Shown: in pieces, positions 34,961-45,051 of the stretch | Layout: every line of letters starts with the position of its first letter | Position numbering within the stretch: position 1 is the first letter of the stretch | Source: Dolichospermum flos-aquae CCAP 1403/13F | Lineage (GTDB): Bacteria; Cyanobacteriota; Cyanobacteriia; Cyanobacteriales; Nostocaceae | DNA length: 64,000 nucleotides | Direction: 5' to 3' | Assembly (NCBI RefSeq): GCF_012516395.1 | Contig: NZ_CP051206.1 | Location: 1,842,501-1,906,500 of the forward strand | Program-made: the position numbers and the translations under genes | Notes under the pieces: generated by a model | The model's input: only the letters and a program-made list of their open reading frames with translations | Database searches by the model: none | What the model was told of the DNA's origin: nothing

Positions 34961-36631
34961 TTATTTATTGGCTGTCATACCTGGACCTTGTGCTTCTTGT
35001 ATCATCTCAGGAGAAAGTTCTCGCACTATCCGCAAGGGAAATAGACGAGTTGAGGAAATTTGAGCGTAGTCAGAAGTTAGAAAAGGAGCATATTGACTAG
35101 CTTCAGGGGTTAACTGTGCTGCCATTGCGAGGGTAATGCCTTTGAGGAATTTCCGCACATCTTGAGCCTGTTTTCCAGTTACTTCTTTATTCAATATAGG
35201 TTTACCTGGTTTTCCTTGTTGATATGGAGTGATTTTAGGATCTATCACACTCAAATGAGAACCACCAACCACACCCACTAACCATTTTGGAGAGGGAATT
35301 TTGGCAAAACCCATGATTTGTTCAGTTAATGGTGGGGTGATTTTATCTGCGGAACTGGAGAGGATTAATGTGGGAATTTGTACTTTTGTTAACCCAGTTT
35401 CTCCAAACATTAAAGAAGTGGTAGGATTAAGAGCGATCGCTTGTTTAATTCTATTGTCTCTCAATTGATAGGTTTTTTCTGGTAATGCTTGCGCCACACA
35501 CTGAAGACCTTCACTTAAATTAGTCTTACCTAATTTCCGCTGACAGCTTTGTTTCAGGTTTTCGATTTGTAATTCACCCCCAGCTAATGCTAAAGCCGTT
35601 CCCCCACCAAAGGAATAACCCACAACCATAACGTTATTAGTTGCTAGTTTTCCTTGTAAGGGACTATTCGCAGTTTGGTTAAGTTTTTCCAATTCATCTA
35701 AAATAAAACTGATATCACGCGGACGGTCTAAAAATTCTTGGGGTGCAACCAGTTGGTTTTTATTTTTTTTGACTGCTTTAGAAGCAGTTTCATTACTACC
35801 AGGATGTTCTAAAGCCGCAACCACATAACCATGAGAAGCTAAATGTTCAGCTAAATAACGCAAGTCAGTTCGCACTGAACCAAAACCGTGAGAAAAGACA
35901 ATTACAGGTTTATTTGCAGTTGCAGCAGTAGAAAAATAAACATCTAGGGGAATTTGTCGTTGACGCTTTTGGTCGTTAAAACTTAACTTGAGTGTCTGTA
36001 CCTGCGCGCTTCCTCCTTGAGTCGGGTCTAAAGAAGCAACTTTGATATCTTTGATATCTTTGGGGTTAACCTGGGGAGAAAGACCAAACATAAACCGCTG
36101 AGTGCGGATAAATGCACCATTCAAACTCCTCGCTACAGTTATAGCTTGAGGTAAATTAATTTCTAGACGTTGACTGGGATATGCGGCTATAAAACTCAGT
36201 ATAGATAAACCCTGTGGAGAATTAGCGCCTAAAACTAATCCGCCTTTCATCGCTTGTAATCCAGCTTGATCCCCACGGCTAATAGCTGTAGAGACATCAC
36301 TGAGGATTGTAGTCCCAATTTGGGTATTGATTAATCTATCTAAAGTAATAACATTTATGGGAATTCGGATTTTTAGTCCCTCCACCAAAAAGCGCCGTTG
36401 TTCTTCAGTCATTCTCTTGGTATAAGTTCCCAAACTAGCTGGTAATTTGCCAGTTTCTGTAGACTTTTTTAACTCTTCTAAGGATACAGATTCCTCCAAA
36501 AGTCCATAGCGAATTACAACGGTATCTGCGGCCTGTGCAGAGGTGTTAACTACAAAAAACGGTGTCAGAGCAACAGCACAAAATACACCTGCAAATACCT
36601 TAAAATCCTTCCAGCTTTTTTGTGTGAACAT
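34961..36631 (-). CDS. Secreted alpha/beta hydrolase with DUF1400 domain
   Basis: A 556-residue exported hydrolase. The N-terminal signal segment is FAGVFCAVALTPFFVVNTSAQA. Residues about 35-165 match the cyanobacterial DUF1400 domain (IRYGLLEESVSLEELKKSTETGKLP). The alpha/beta hydrolase fold follows, with oxyanion FSHGFGSVRTDLRYLAEHLASHGY, the nucleophile Ser in VVGYSFGGGTAL, Asp in LSSSADKITPP and His in GGSHLSVID. These proteins are annotated as dienelactone-hydrolase or lipase-like; the substrate is unknown. It lies 63 bases after the PilP-like gene in the same direction, so co-transcription is possible. Confidence 0.88.
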   Translation of the reverse strand: MFTQKSWKDFKVFAGVFCAVALTPFFVVNTSAQAADTVVIRYGLLEESVSLEELKKSTETGKLPASLGTYTKRMTEEQRRFLVEGLKIRIPINVITLDRLINTQIGTTILSDVSTAISRGDQAGLQAMKGGLVLGANSPQGLSILSFIAAYPSQRLEINLPQAITVARSLNGAFIRTQRFMFGLSPQVNPKDIKDIKVASLDPTQGGSAQVQTLKLSFNDQKRQRQIPLDVYFSTAATANKPVIVFSHGFGSVRTDLRYLAEHLASHGYVVAALEHPGSNETASKAVKKNKNQLVAPQEFLDRPRDISFILDELEKLNQTANSPLQGKLATNNVMVVGYSFGGGTALALAGGELQIENLKQSCQRKLGKTNLSEGLQCVAQALPEKTYQLRDNRIKQAIALNPTTSLMFGETGLTKVQIPTLILSSSADKITPPLTEQIMGFAKIPSPKWLVGVVGGSHLSVIDPKITPYQQGKPGKPILNKEVTGKQAQDVRKFLKGITLAMAAQLTPEASQYAPFLTSDYAQISSTRLFPLRIVRELSPEMIQEAQGPGMTANK

Positions 36632-36694
36632 CTTTAATTGTAACTCAACTTAGGAAATTCTACCTGATTTTCAGTCAAGAGTAGAATTATAGAA

Positions 36695-37909
36695 TTAAAG
36701 CTTTTGTCCTGTATAAATAGATCGCACCTCACCATTACGACGAATAATAGCTTCACCGTTACTGACTTCTACTAATATCCAACCTGTATGACCAATATTT
36801 TCACCTAAACTAATCCGGTGACTGATACCATCCACTTTAAACAAAGCCACGGATTTATTCCCTAACTCCAATAATCCATCTAATTGTGCGGAATAGCTAG
36901 GCACAGAAACCTGTTCTACTATGTTAGTAGGTTCTTTTGCTGGTAGAGCATTGACTGCGACTGGGTTGGGCTTAACCTGCGTTGTTTCTGCTATGGGTTG
37001 AGTCGCTGGTTGTTTATCATTAATAGGAAAATTCTGAACTGCTAAAGAAGAAGATGAAGGTAATTTGGGTGGTATTGGTACTGGGGGAACAGTTGGTATT
37101 TGATATTCGGGTGCTGGTGACTGATAAACTGGAATATATATACGCTCAATCACATTAGGGGAACTTGGCTGATTAGTAGCAGGTAGTGCATTATTCGCTG
37201 CTACAGGTAAAGGCAAAGTTGCAGTAGGTTGGGTATTTAATAAAGGTGCGGCAGTTGTTTGATTAATATTACCAGCAGGAACTCCTGGTTTAATAGTTAT
37301 TTTATCATTAGTTGTTCCCTGCTGTTCTATTAAAGTCAAGGCTGCCAACATATAATTTACTAAATCTAATTGAGGATCTGTTGTCACAGAAACAGGTGAT
37401 GATATTTGAGGATTTGGCCAACTTTGGGAAGTTAATTGAGTATTTATTGTAGTTAATAAACCAGACTCAGTTAAGTAAACCATCCCTAGCGTCCCTAAAG
37501 TTAAGCTTAATCCCATGAATATTACTTTACTTAAACTACTAATTTGTGGTTCACTTTTGGTAGTAATTCCCCCGATAGATGGAGGATTAACTACCAGTGT
37601 TGTAGTTTGGATATTTTTAATAGGTGAAGCGGACTGTAATGGGATATTAACTGTTGATGGCAAAACCACATCAGGCATTTTAAATGACATGGGTTGGACA
37701 GGTATAGATTCTCTTCTGTCTATATGATGATTCCGCTTACTTGGACTATCTAAAATATTTTCAATATCATTAAAAAGTTCATCCATTAAACTTTCAGCAT
37801 AGGTTTCTATCATCCAAGGCTCGCTGGTGACAGAATCTATGGCTAACGCCATGCTGGTGCTATCGGATGCTTCTGAAACAAGTAAATCAGTGCTAGATTT
37901 GGGTAACAT
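36695..37909 (-). CDS. Membrane-anchored proline-rich protein with PilP/GspC-like C-terminus
   Basis: A 404-residue protein. Residues 1-125 are an acidic/polar cytoplasmic part. One transmembrane helix lies at about 128-148 (VIFMGLSLTLGTLGMVYLTESG). Then comes a long Pro/Gln/Thr-rich linker of about 200 residues. The C-terminal ~60 residues (LDGLLELGNKSVALFKVDGISHRISLGENIGHTGWILVEVSNGEAIIRRNGEVRSIYTGQKL) resemble the small beta domain of PilP or GspC, which bind secretin or inner-membrane partners. It could belong to the pilus machinery; I base this only on the domain pattern. No other pilus gene is adjacent. Confidence 0.55.
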   Translation of the reverse strand: MLPKSSTDLLVSEASDSTSMALAIDSVTSEPWMIETYAESLMDELFNDIENILDSPSKRNHHIDRRESIPVQPMSFKMPDVVLPSTVNIPLQSASPIKNIQTTTLVVNPPSIGGITTKSEPQISSLSKVIFMGLSLTLGTLGMVYLTESGLLTTINTQLTSQSWPNPQISSPVSVTTDPQLDLVNYMLAALTLIEQQGTTNDKITIKPGVPAGNINQTTAAPLLNTQPTATLPLPVAANNALPATNQPSSPNVIERIYIPVYQSPAPEYQIPTVPPVPIPPKLPSSSSLAVQNFPINDKQPATQPIAETTQVKPNPVAVNALPAKEPTNIVEQVSVPSYSAQLDGLLELGNKSVALFKVDGISHRISLGENIGHTGWILVEVSNGEAIIRRNGEVRSIYTGQKL

Positions 37910-38231
37910 AGGCTTTTTCGGTTGTAGCTAAAAATAATAAAAAACAACGCCGCTACTGCTGTGGAAATCAACTACCTTTTTTACCTGAATTTTCATCTGT
38001 TCTGGAAAATTTTGGTGATATTTAGTTAGAAAAGTTTATGGCCAGAGTTGGGAAAAAGGAGTCAGTAAATAACCAACAACGAAAAGTAAAATCGCCCAAA
38101 CCCTCTTCACTCTTGCCTCTTGCCTCTGGTTACTGAGCGAAGTCGAAGTTGGTTACTGAGCGAAGTCGAAGTATTGCCTCTTGCCTCTTGCAATAACGAC
38201 GATTTTCAATGCTAACCTACTTATCTATTAC
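37910..38231. other. Intergenic region with 23-nt tandem unit
   Basis: It contains two exact 23-nt tandem units (38127-38172) flanked on both sides by TCTTGCCTCTTGCCTC heptamer runs (CTTGCCT). No gene is seen. Confidence 0.6.
38127..38172. repeat. Two tandem copies of a 23-nt unit
   Basis: The two units (38127-38149 and 38150-38172) are identical. Each begins TGGTTACTGAGC and ends GAAGTCGAAGT. They interrupt a CTTGCCT heptamer run. Related 23-nt units lie at 15416-15438 and 57505-57527. Confidence 0.9.
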
Positions 38232-40142
38232 TTATTGGGAAATCGCTGGAGCAACCTTGTTTTTAGCTATTTCTAAATATATCAGCAGGGCGTTGATATC
38301 GGCTGGGTTAACTCCCCCAATTCTCGCAGCTTGTCCAATGGTGAGGGGTTTAACTTTGTTCAGCTTTTCTCTAGATTCTTTAGAGAGAGTTTCAATGGTT
38401 GAGTAGTTTAAATCACCAGGTAGCTGGCGATTTGCTTGACGGGCAACTTGGTCAATTTGGTGTTGCTGTCTTGCTAAATAACCCGCGTACTTAATATCAA
38501 TTTCTGCTCCTTCTTTTTCCGCTTGTTTGAGGTTGGGGTTATGGAGTCCGTGACGTTCTAAATCAATGTAATGGATACCTGAACGACGCAGTAAATCAGC
38601 AAGAGTAATAGAGCCTTTAATTGCTTGTTGGGTGTCTTGAGCGATCGCTTGCCCCACTGGCTCATTCTCCTTTATTCTAGTACAATGTAGGCGTTCTTTC
38701 TCCGCAGTAATTTGTGCTTGTTTTTGAGTATACAAGTCCCAGCGCCGGTCATCAATTAAACCTATTTCCCGTCCCAGAGGTGTCATACGCAGATCAGCAT
38801 TGTCGGAACGCAGTAATAACCGATACTCTGAGCGACTGGTAAGCATTCGATAAGGTTCTCGTAAATCCTTCGTACACAGGTCGTCAATTAATGTACCAAT
38901 ATAACTTTGTTCACGGGGGAAAATAATCATTTCTTCACCCCGCACAAACCGCGCTGCATTGATTCCCGCTACTATCCCTTGAGCGGCAGCTTCTTCATAA
39001 CCTGTAGTCCCGTTTACCTGTCCTGCACAAAATAATCCGGGGATTTTCTTAGTCATTAATGTGGTAAAACACTGAGTTGCGGGTAAATAGTCATACTCTA
39101 CTGCATAAGCCGGACGTAACATTACACAGTTTTCTAAACCCGTCAAACTCCGCAACATTAAAACTTGCAAAGTTTCAGGTAACCCAGTGGAAAACCCTTG
39201 GATATACAATTCAGGAATATCCCTTCCTTCCGGTTCAATAAAGATTTGGTGACTTTCCTTATCGGCAAAGCGGACAATTTTATCTTCAATACTCGGACAA
39301 TAGCGGGGTCCTTTTGCTTCCACCCACCCACCATATACCGGGGACAGATGTAAATTTTCCCGAATTAAACGATGAGTTTCCGTAGTGGTGCGGGTCATGT
39401 GACAAGGCATTTGTTCCCGTTCTACCCACACTTGGGGGTCAAAACTAAACCACCGCACAGCTTCGTCACCCGGTTGAATTTCCATTTGACTATAATCAAC
39501 GGAACGCTTATCAACCCGTGCCGGTGTGCCAGTTTTCAGTCTACCGGTTTCAAATCCTAAGCGGTTGAGAGTTTGTGTTAACCCTTCCGCTGCAAACTCT
39601 CCTGCGCGTCCTGCGGCCATGGATTTATTCCCCACCCAAATTTTGCCACCTAAAAATGTGCCGGTGGTGAGAATTACCGCTTTGCAGTGAAAAGATACGC
39701 CAAAATAAGTTTCTAAACCAATAACTTCATTATGATCATCTAAGATTAAATCTGTTACCATGGCTTCACGAATTGTCAAATTCTCTTGATTTTCGACAAT
39801 TCCCTTCATTATCGCCGCATATTCCCGCTTATCAGTTTGCGCCCGTAATGCCCATACCGCAGGACCTCGTGAAGAGTTGAGGATGCGTTTTTGCAGGTAT
39901 GTCCGGTCTGCTATTTTGCCAATTTCCCCCCCTAAAGCATCTATTTCATGGGTTAATTGGGACTTGGCAGGTCCACCCACAGCGGGGTTACAAGGTTGCC
40001 AAGCGATTTTATCTAAGTTTAGGGTCAATAGCAGAGTTCGACAACCGAGGCGGGCAGTAGCAAGTGCTGCTTCGCAACCGGCGTGACCTGCACCGACGAC
40101 AATCACATCATAAGCGTCTTGGAATTCAGCGGAATTGTGCAT
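38232..40142 (-). CDS. mnmG: tRNA uridine-5-carboxymethylaminomethyl modification enzyme MnmG (GidA)
   Basis: A 636-residue FAD enzyme that, with MnmE, modifies U34 of several tRNAs. The dinucleotide motif is [21 protein letters not shown]. Other signatures are [40 protein letters not shown], and [15 protein letters not shown] with the catalytic Cys. The C-terminal helical domain reads [21 protein letters not shown]. Length and all motifs are normal. The gene stands alone. Confidence 0.97.
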   Translation of the reverse strand: MHNSAEFQDAYDVIVVGAGHAGCEAALATARLGCRTLLLTLNLDKIAWQPCNPAVGGPAKSQLTHEIDALGGEIGKIADRTYLQKRILNSSRGPAVWALRAQTDKREYAAIMKGIVENQENLTIREAMVTDLILDDHNEVIGLETYFGVSFHCKAVILTTGTFLGGKIWVGNKSMAAGRAGEFAAEGLTQTLNRLGFETGRLKTGTPARVDKRSVDYSQMEIQPGDEAVRWFSFDPQVWVEREQMPCHMTRTTTETHRLIRENLHLSPVYGGWVEAKGPRYCPSIEDKIVRFADKESHQIFIEPEGRDIPELYIQGFSTGLPETLQVLMLRSLTGLENCVMLRPAYAVEYDYLPATQCFTTLMTKKIPGLFCAGQVNGTTGYEEAAAQGIVAGINAARFVRGEEMIIFPREQSYIGTLIDDLCTKDLREPYRMLTSRSEYRLLLRSDNADLRMTPLGREIGLIDDRRWDLYTQKQAQITAEKERLHCTRIKENEPVGQAIAQDTQQAIKGSITLADLLRRSGIHYIDLERHGLHNPNLKQAEKEGAEIDIKYAGYLARQQHQIDQVARQANRQLPGDLNYSTIETLSKESREKLNKVKPLTIGQAARIGGVNPADINALLIYLEIAKNKVAPAISQ

Positions 40143-40328
40143 GGTCTTAGTTACAAAATTAAGTTAGTTAGGATTTATTATATGAATAGTTTATTATACA
40201 TTATTTTTAATTTGTCGGTGATTAGCGGTATGAATTATGTTTCGCGCAAAGTCGCAAAGGAGCAAAGCCGCAAAGTTGGAGATTTTAAATTTTTAAATTT
40301 CATATTCCAATTAAGTAACACAAAATTT

Positions 40329-40761
40329 TCACACTAATAAATTTTCTATCCCTGTTGTTGTTCCTGCTGTGGAAACTTGGATAACTCTGCTATATTGCAA
40401 CCGCCATTGTAAAGCGTTAGAAATTGTTAGATAGCCTATTTCTGGAGGTGATTGTAAAATTCGTGCTGCTAGTGCTTCGCGTCCAATTTCATCTAAAGGA
40501 AAATTACGTTCTTCTAAAAAAGCTATCACATCATCTTTATTGCCATTGCGGCGGATAATTTCTTTAATTCCATAGGTAGTTTGATAGTCTCCAGTTCTTT
40601 CTTTAGTTACAAAAACGACATTCTGACATTTTGAATTGGCAGTTAGAGAACTATGATCATCAATTTTTTCGTATGCAAATATTAATAAGTTATATCCTAA
40701 ACCATAGACTTTTTGACTTGCATTTCTAAATGGACAGGAAGACTGAGGCTGTTTAATAGAT
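40329..40761 (-). pseudogene. Truncated gene, resembles a type II restriction endonuclease
   Basis: The C-terminal ~145 residues of a protein. It includes KVYGLGYNLLIFAYEKIDD, VVFVTKERTGDYQTTYGIKEII and ALAARILQSPPEIGYLTISNALQWRLQYSRVIQ, which resembles the C-terminus of some type II restriction enzymes; the match is from memory of pattern only. The 5' part is cut by an ISAs1-like element at 40762. An open frame continues about 75 bases into the inverted repeat, so any product would start with element-derived residues. No partner methyltransferase lies nearby. Confidence 0.5.
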
Positions 40762-42370
40762 GCAGGGGAAACGCATCTAATTTTTTTTGACAAAATGTAA
40801 CTTCTATGAATAGATAAAAAGGGCAGTATTACCATGTTAATATCAAGCCAATAAATGAGTATGAAGAAAATTTGATGGTAAATTCGTTTCTATAAGAATC
40901 AATAAAATGAGTTGAAGTGGTATTCTCAATAAAACTAAAGAGACAAAATTCACAAAATGAAGCTACCACCAAAAATCACAATAGTAGATCACTTTAAAGA
41001 TTTAGAAGATAAAAGAGTTGAGAGAACAAAAAGGCATAAATTAATAGATATAGTAACCATTGCGATTTGTGCAGTGATCTGTGGAGTAGATAGTTGGGTA
41101 TTGATGGAGGCTTATGGAAAAAAGAAAGAAAAATGGCTAAAACAATTTTTAGAACTTCCAAACGGGATTCCATCTCATGATACATTCGCCAGAGTATTTG
41201 CGAGAATAGATCCGCAACAATTTCAGAATTGTTTTTTGAGTTGGATAAAATCTATCAATAAAATTACAGAAGGAGAAGTCATAGCAATAGATGGGAAAAC
41301 ATTAAGGCATTCATATGATAAAGGAAAGGATAAAGGTGCGATTCACATGGTAAGTGCATGGGCAACTAGTAATAAATTAGTATTAGGACAATGTAAAGTA
41401 GAAGAAAAGTCAAATGAAATAACAGCCATACCGGAATTAATTAAAGTATTAGATATAGCCGGATGTTTAGTAACGATTGATGCGATGGGGTGTCAAAAAG
41501 AGATAGTAAAATCAATTGCAGAAAAATCAGGCGAATATATTATCGCACTCAAAAAGAATCAAGGTAATTTATATAAGAATGTAGAAGAAATCTTCAAAGA
41601 AGCTATATCTAAAGGGTTTGAGGGATTCAAATATAGTGAATTTCATACAAAAGAAGACAAACATGGAAGAGAAGAGATTCGTCATTATCTCATGTTATCA
41701 GACATAGAAGAAAGAATAGATACTGATAAGAAATGGGTAAATCTTCAAAGTGTAGGAATGGTAGAATATATACGAAAAGTTAATGGAAAAACGAAGGTTG
41801 AGACAGGCTATTATATAAGTAGTTTGACAAATAATGCGAAATTACTAGGAGAATCAGTCCGCACTCATTGGGGTATAGAGAATTCATTACACTGGGTTTT
41901 AGATGTAGCTTTTAGAGAAGATGATTGTCGGATAAGAAAGGATAATGCACCACAAAACTTTGCAGTTATTCGTCATATAGCAGTTAATCTTTTAGGAAAA
42001 GAAAAAAGCCAAAAACTAGGAACTAAAAGTAAGCAGTTTTGTGCAGGATGGGATGATGAATATTTAGAGAAGATTTTAGAATGTATCTGATAAAAATCAG
42101 AAAATATAGACAAATATAAATATAACCAATTTATTTTTCTGTTGATTCTACAATAGAATCTATATTTTTGATGCCAAAAAATATAGATATTAATATATAG
42201 AACTGAACAAAATAAATCCATCATTAAAAATAAATACTTACTCTAAATTTATGAAATTTTTATAATTTTAATAAAGGAATTTATCAGATTTTGAATGAAG
42301 TTAGATATTTTCCCATATTGATGCACTAATATAGTATTCTGTCAAGATAATTTAGATGCGTTTCCCCTGC
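40762..42370 (+). mobile_element. ISAs1-family insertion sequence, 1609 bp
   Basis: The terminal inverted repeats start GCAGGGGAAACGCATCTAA at 40762 and, reversed, at 42370. They match at about 31 of the outer 35 positions, including a TTGACA block. One transposase gene lies between. No matching target duplication was found in the flanks (AATAGAT left, CTTCATG right), which suggests a later deletion on one side. Its insertion truncated the gene at 40329-40761. Confidence 0.8.
40957..42090 (+). CDS. ISAs1 family transposase
   Basis: A 377-residue DDE transposase. The N-terminal DDE_Tnp_1-associated domain is LPPKITIVDHFKDLEDKRVERTKRHKLIDIVTIAICAVICGVDSW. The catalytic domain has the first Asp in VIAIDGKTLRHSYD, the second in CLVTIDAMGCQKEIV, and Glu after the HWGIENSLHWVLDVAFREDDCRIR block. 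The length is normal for the family and no internal stop is seen. The inverted repeats are intact, so the element may still be mobile. Confidence 0.93.
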   Translation: MKLPPKITIVDHFKDLEDKRVERTKRHKLIDIVTIAICAVICGVDSWVLMEAYGKKKEKWLKQFLELPNGIPSHDTFARVFARIDPQQFQNCFLSWIKSINKITEGEVIAIDGKTLRHSYDKGKDKGAIHMVSAWATSNKLVLGQCKVEEKSNEITAIPELIKVLDIAGCLVTIDAMGCQKEIVKSIAEKSGEYIIALKKNQGNLYKNVEEIFKEAISKGFEGFKYSEFHTKEDKHGREEIRHYLMLSDIEERIDTDKKWVNLQSVGMVEYIRKVNGKTKVETGYYISSLTNNAKLLGESVRTHWGIENSLHWVLDVAFREDDCRIRKDNAPQNFAVIRHIAVNLLGKEKSQKLGTKSKQFCAGWDDEYLEKILECI

Positions 42371-42512
42371 CTTCATGTTACCAATATTTTTGTAATTAGG
42401 GCAATAATCGGTTTAGCGCTGTAGGTTGGGTTGAATAAAATGAAACCCAACAAATATCAATAACAGCAATATTGATCTTGGGTTGCGTTCCTTAACCCAA
42501 CCTACGAGATCG

Positions 42513-42541
42513 GCGATTCCTACGGAGCGCTTCGCTATCGC
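42513..42541. repeat. 29-nt dispersed repeat, copy 3 of 3
   Basis: Identical to 27-55. It sits just after a GTAGGTTGGGTTGAATAAAA repeat (from 42421) and its inverted partner GGTTGCG..CCCAACCTAC (42480-42505), and just before the xisI stop. Confidence 0.85.
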
Positions 42542-42543
42542 GC

Positions 42544-42879
42544 TTAAATTACAGCATATCCCGTATGTTGCCTAACATTGTGTGGGTGAAAACCCAAAAC
42601 AATTTTATCTTTAGGAATTCCCGCTGCTTCTAATTCATAAGTAACACCATCTTCTGTATCATCTCTTTGTACCCAGATTTTGCCATCAATAATGTCAAGA
42701 TGAACTAAGCAACCGTGAATTCTTTTCGCTCCTTCCCAACCAATAGTTATTAGTAAATAGCTATCATTTTCATCATCAAAAACTGTTTTACATTCAATTA
42801 CTCCATAGGAGTAAGGAATTTGTGTATAAGGTATTAACACTTCTTTAATAACCCGGCGATAATTATCTAAGGTATCCAT
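42544..42879 (-). CDS. xisI: XisI-like protein
   Basis: A 111-residue protein with the XisI pattern: MDTLDNYRRVIKEVLIPYTQIPYSYG, ECKTVFDDENDSYLLITIGWEGAKRIHGCLVHLDIIDGKIWVQRDDTEDG and the C-terminal ELEAAGIPKDKIVLGFHPHNVRQHTGYAV. XisI was named for its part, with XisH, in excision of the fdxN element in Anabaena heterocysts. Many paralogues occur without such an element, so the role here is open; a nuclease-control or toxin-antitoxin-like pair is possible. It overlaps the 3' end of xisH by 13 bases. Confidence 0.9.
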   Translation of the reverse strand: MDTLDNYRRVIKEVLIPYTQIPYSYGVIECKTVFDDENDSYLLITIGWEGAKRIHGCLVHLDIIDGKIWVQRDDTEDGVTYELEAAGIPKDKIVLGFHPHNVRQHTGYAVI

Positions 42880-43283
42880 TGAGTAATCCTCTCAGCATCA
42901 GAATTAAAAACAAGTAAATTCAGATTTTCGCTTTCTCTTAAAAGTTTACCAATTGGTTCTTCAAATAAATCTGTAAATACAGTGTCACGGACTCCTAAAT
43001 ATAACATTCTATCAGGTTCTAGACGACTCATAACAGCACGATACAAAACAAATCCACCAATAGCATCTTTAAGATCAGCCATTTCTGAAGGACTGACAAA
43101 ACTTTTAATTTCTACGGCAATTTTTCTAGTTCCTTGTTCTGCCGCTAAAAGTTGTTTTGCTCCTAAATCTACATACATATCTTTTTGACCCCATTTTAAA
43201 TGTAGAGGGTCATTTGTAATTATCCAACCTTCTTGAATTAAGGCATTTTTAACAGCATTGTGATAGATGTCCTTTGCCGGCAT
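42867..43283 (-). CDS. xisH: XisH-like protein (PD-(D/E)XK fold)
   Basis: A 138-residue protein from the ATG at 43283, where the family N-terminus MPAKDIYHNAVKNALIQEGW begins; an upstream ATG would add 15 unrelated residues. The core VDLGAKQLLAAEQGTRKIAVEIKSF shows the (D/E)XK nuclease-like Glu-x-Lys. MSRLEPDRMLYLGVRDTVFTDLFEEPIGKLL is the usual second half. It is followed by xisI with overlapping ends, so they are co-translated. No xisF-type recombinase or fdxN element is visible in the window. Confidence 0.9.
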   Translation of the reverse strand: MPAKDIYHNAVKNALIQEGWIITNDPLHLKWGQKDMYVDLGAKQLLAAEQGTRKIAVEIKSFVSPSEMADLKDAIGGFVLYRAVMSRLEPDRMLYLGVRDTVFTDLFEEPIGKLLRESENLNLLVFNSDAERITQWIP

Positions 43284-43481
43284 ATTAAAATTGGCTTTTC
43301 CCAATAAACGTATAAACTGATTATCCAACCATAACTAATATTTTCATTATAACTAAACTCTCTCCGTGCCTCTGCGCCTGGAGCGTGAGAAAAAAATTCG
43401 CTGTAACTTCAAACGAAAATTTCCCAATCCCCACACCTGTAAATGCTAAAATCAATGACTTGAATCATAAAGAGAACAATT

Positions 43482-44942
43482 ATGGCATCCATCCGCGAGT
43501 TGCACGAACAGATAATTAGTAAAGAACGTTCTGCCGTTGAAATTACCCAAGAAGCATTAAATCGGATTCAGGAGTTAGAACCCAAACTACACAGTTTCCT
43601 CACAGTCACGACAGAACAGGCTTTAAAACAAGCTCAAGCTGTGGATGCAAAAGTCGCTGCTGGAGAAGAAATTGGCATCTTAGCGGGGATTCCCATCGGT
43701 ATTAAAGACAATTTGTGTACTAAGGGGATTGTCACCACCTGCGCTTCCCGGATTTTGGAAAATTTCGTGCCACCTTACGAATCCACCGTTACCCAAAAAC
43801 TAGCTGATGCTGGGGGTGTCATGGTAGGTAAAACCAACTTGGATGAGTTTGCTATGGGGAGTTCTACAGAAAACTCCGCTTACCAAGTTACCGCTAATCC
43901 TTGGGATTTATCCCGTGTTCCTGGTGGTTCTTCTGGTGGTTCAGCAGCAGCGGTAGCAGCCGATGAATGTGTGGTTTCCCTGGGTTCGGATACGGGGGGT
44001 TCAATTCGGCAACCTGCGTCCTTCTGCGGTGTTGTGGGGATGAAACCGACTTATGGGTTAGTTTCCCGTTATGGTTTGGTGGCTTATGCTTCGTCTTTAG
44101 ATCAAATTGGACCATTTGGACGCAGTGTAGAAGATGCGGCTATATTATTGAGTGCGATCGCCGGTTATGATCCTCAAGACTCTACCAGTCTCAAAGTTGC
44201 CATTCCTAACTATGCGGCTAGTTTAAAACCGGATCTCAAAGTCAGGAAGAAATTGAGAATTGGTGTCATTACAGAAACCTTTGGTGAAGGTTTAGATCCA
44301 GAAGTAGAAGCCGCTGTCACCAAAGCAATTGATCAATTGCAAGAATTAGGTGCGGAAATTCATCCGATTTCCTGTCCCAGTTTCCGCTATGGTTTACCAA
44401 CTTACTACATTATCGCTCCCTCGGAAGCATCAGCTAACTTGGCGCGTTACGATGGCGTTAAATATGGTTTGCGTTCCCCTGATGCAGATAATCTTTTATC
44501 AATGTACACCCGAACTCGTTCTCAAGGTTTTGGGGCGGAAGTCAAACGCCGGATTATGATTGGTACTTATGCCCTTTCCGCTGGTTATTATGATGCCTAT
44601 TATTTGAAAGCACAAAAAGTCCGCACTCTCATTAAACAAGACTTTGAAAAAGCTTTTAAAACAGTAGATGTTTTAATTTCTCCCACTGCACCGACTACAG
44701 CATTTCGAGCCGGAGAAAAAACTACTGATCCTTTGAGTATGTATTTAAATGATTTAATGACTATTCCTGCTAATTTAGCTGGTTTACCAGGAATCAGTTT
44801 ACCTTGCGGTTTTGATAGTAAAGGTTTACCCATTGGACTGCAAATAGTTGGTAAAGTGCTAGGAGAAGAGCAACTTTTTCAAGTAGCTTATGCCTATGAA
44901 CAATCAACTAATTGGCATTTACAAAAACCTAAAATGGCTTAG
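43482..44942 (+). CDS. gatA: Asp-tRNA(Asn)/Glu-tRNA(Gln) amidotransferase subunit A
   Basis: A 486-residue amidase that releases ammonia from glutamine to make Gln-tRNA and Asn-tRNA with GatB and GatC. The Ser-cisSer-Lys triad is present: Lys in [13 protein letters not shown], cis-Ser in [16 protein letters not shown] and the nucleophile Ser in [16 protein letters not shown]. The family C-terminus [30 protein letters not shown] is intact. The gene begins [21 protein letters not shown] and follows AGAGAAC upstream. It is complete, with no neighbours in an operon. Confidence 0.97.
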   Translation: MASIRELHEQIISKERSAVEITQEALNRIQELEPKLHSFLTVTTEQALKQAQAVDAKVAAGEEIGILAGIPIGIKDNLCTKGIVTTCASRILENFVPPYESTVTQKLADAGGVMVGKTNLDEFAMGSSTENSAYQVTANPWDLSRVPGGSSGGSAAAVAADECVVSLGSDTGGSIRQPASFCGVVGMKPTYGLVSRYGLVAYASSLDQIGPFGRSVEDAAILLSAIAGYDPQDSTSLKVAIPNYAASLKPDLKVRKKLRIGVITETFGEGLDPEVEAAVTKAIDQLQELGAEIHPISCPSFRYGLPTYYIIAPSEASANLARYDGVKYGLRSPDADNLLSMYTRTRSQGFGAEVKRRIMIGTYALSAGYYDAYYLKAQKVRTLIKQDFEKAFKTVDVLISPTAPTTAFRAGEKTTDPLSMYLNDLMTIPANLAGLPGISLPCGFDSKGLPIGLQIVGKVLGEEQLFQVAYAYEQSTNWHLQKPKMA

Positions 44943-45051
44943 TTTTTCACTTGTAGGGGTTTACATCGTCAACCCCTATATTCTCAATAGGAATCATCAT
45001 GATCCAAAGAATGTTAAATTAATATTTCTGTATTAGTCAAAATCAAATTAA

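Noticed and set aside
42544-43283. xisH/xisI as proof of an fdxN excision element here
   Set aside because: No xisF-type recombinase, no element ends and no split fdxN gene are seen. Such pairs are frequent without an element.
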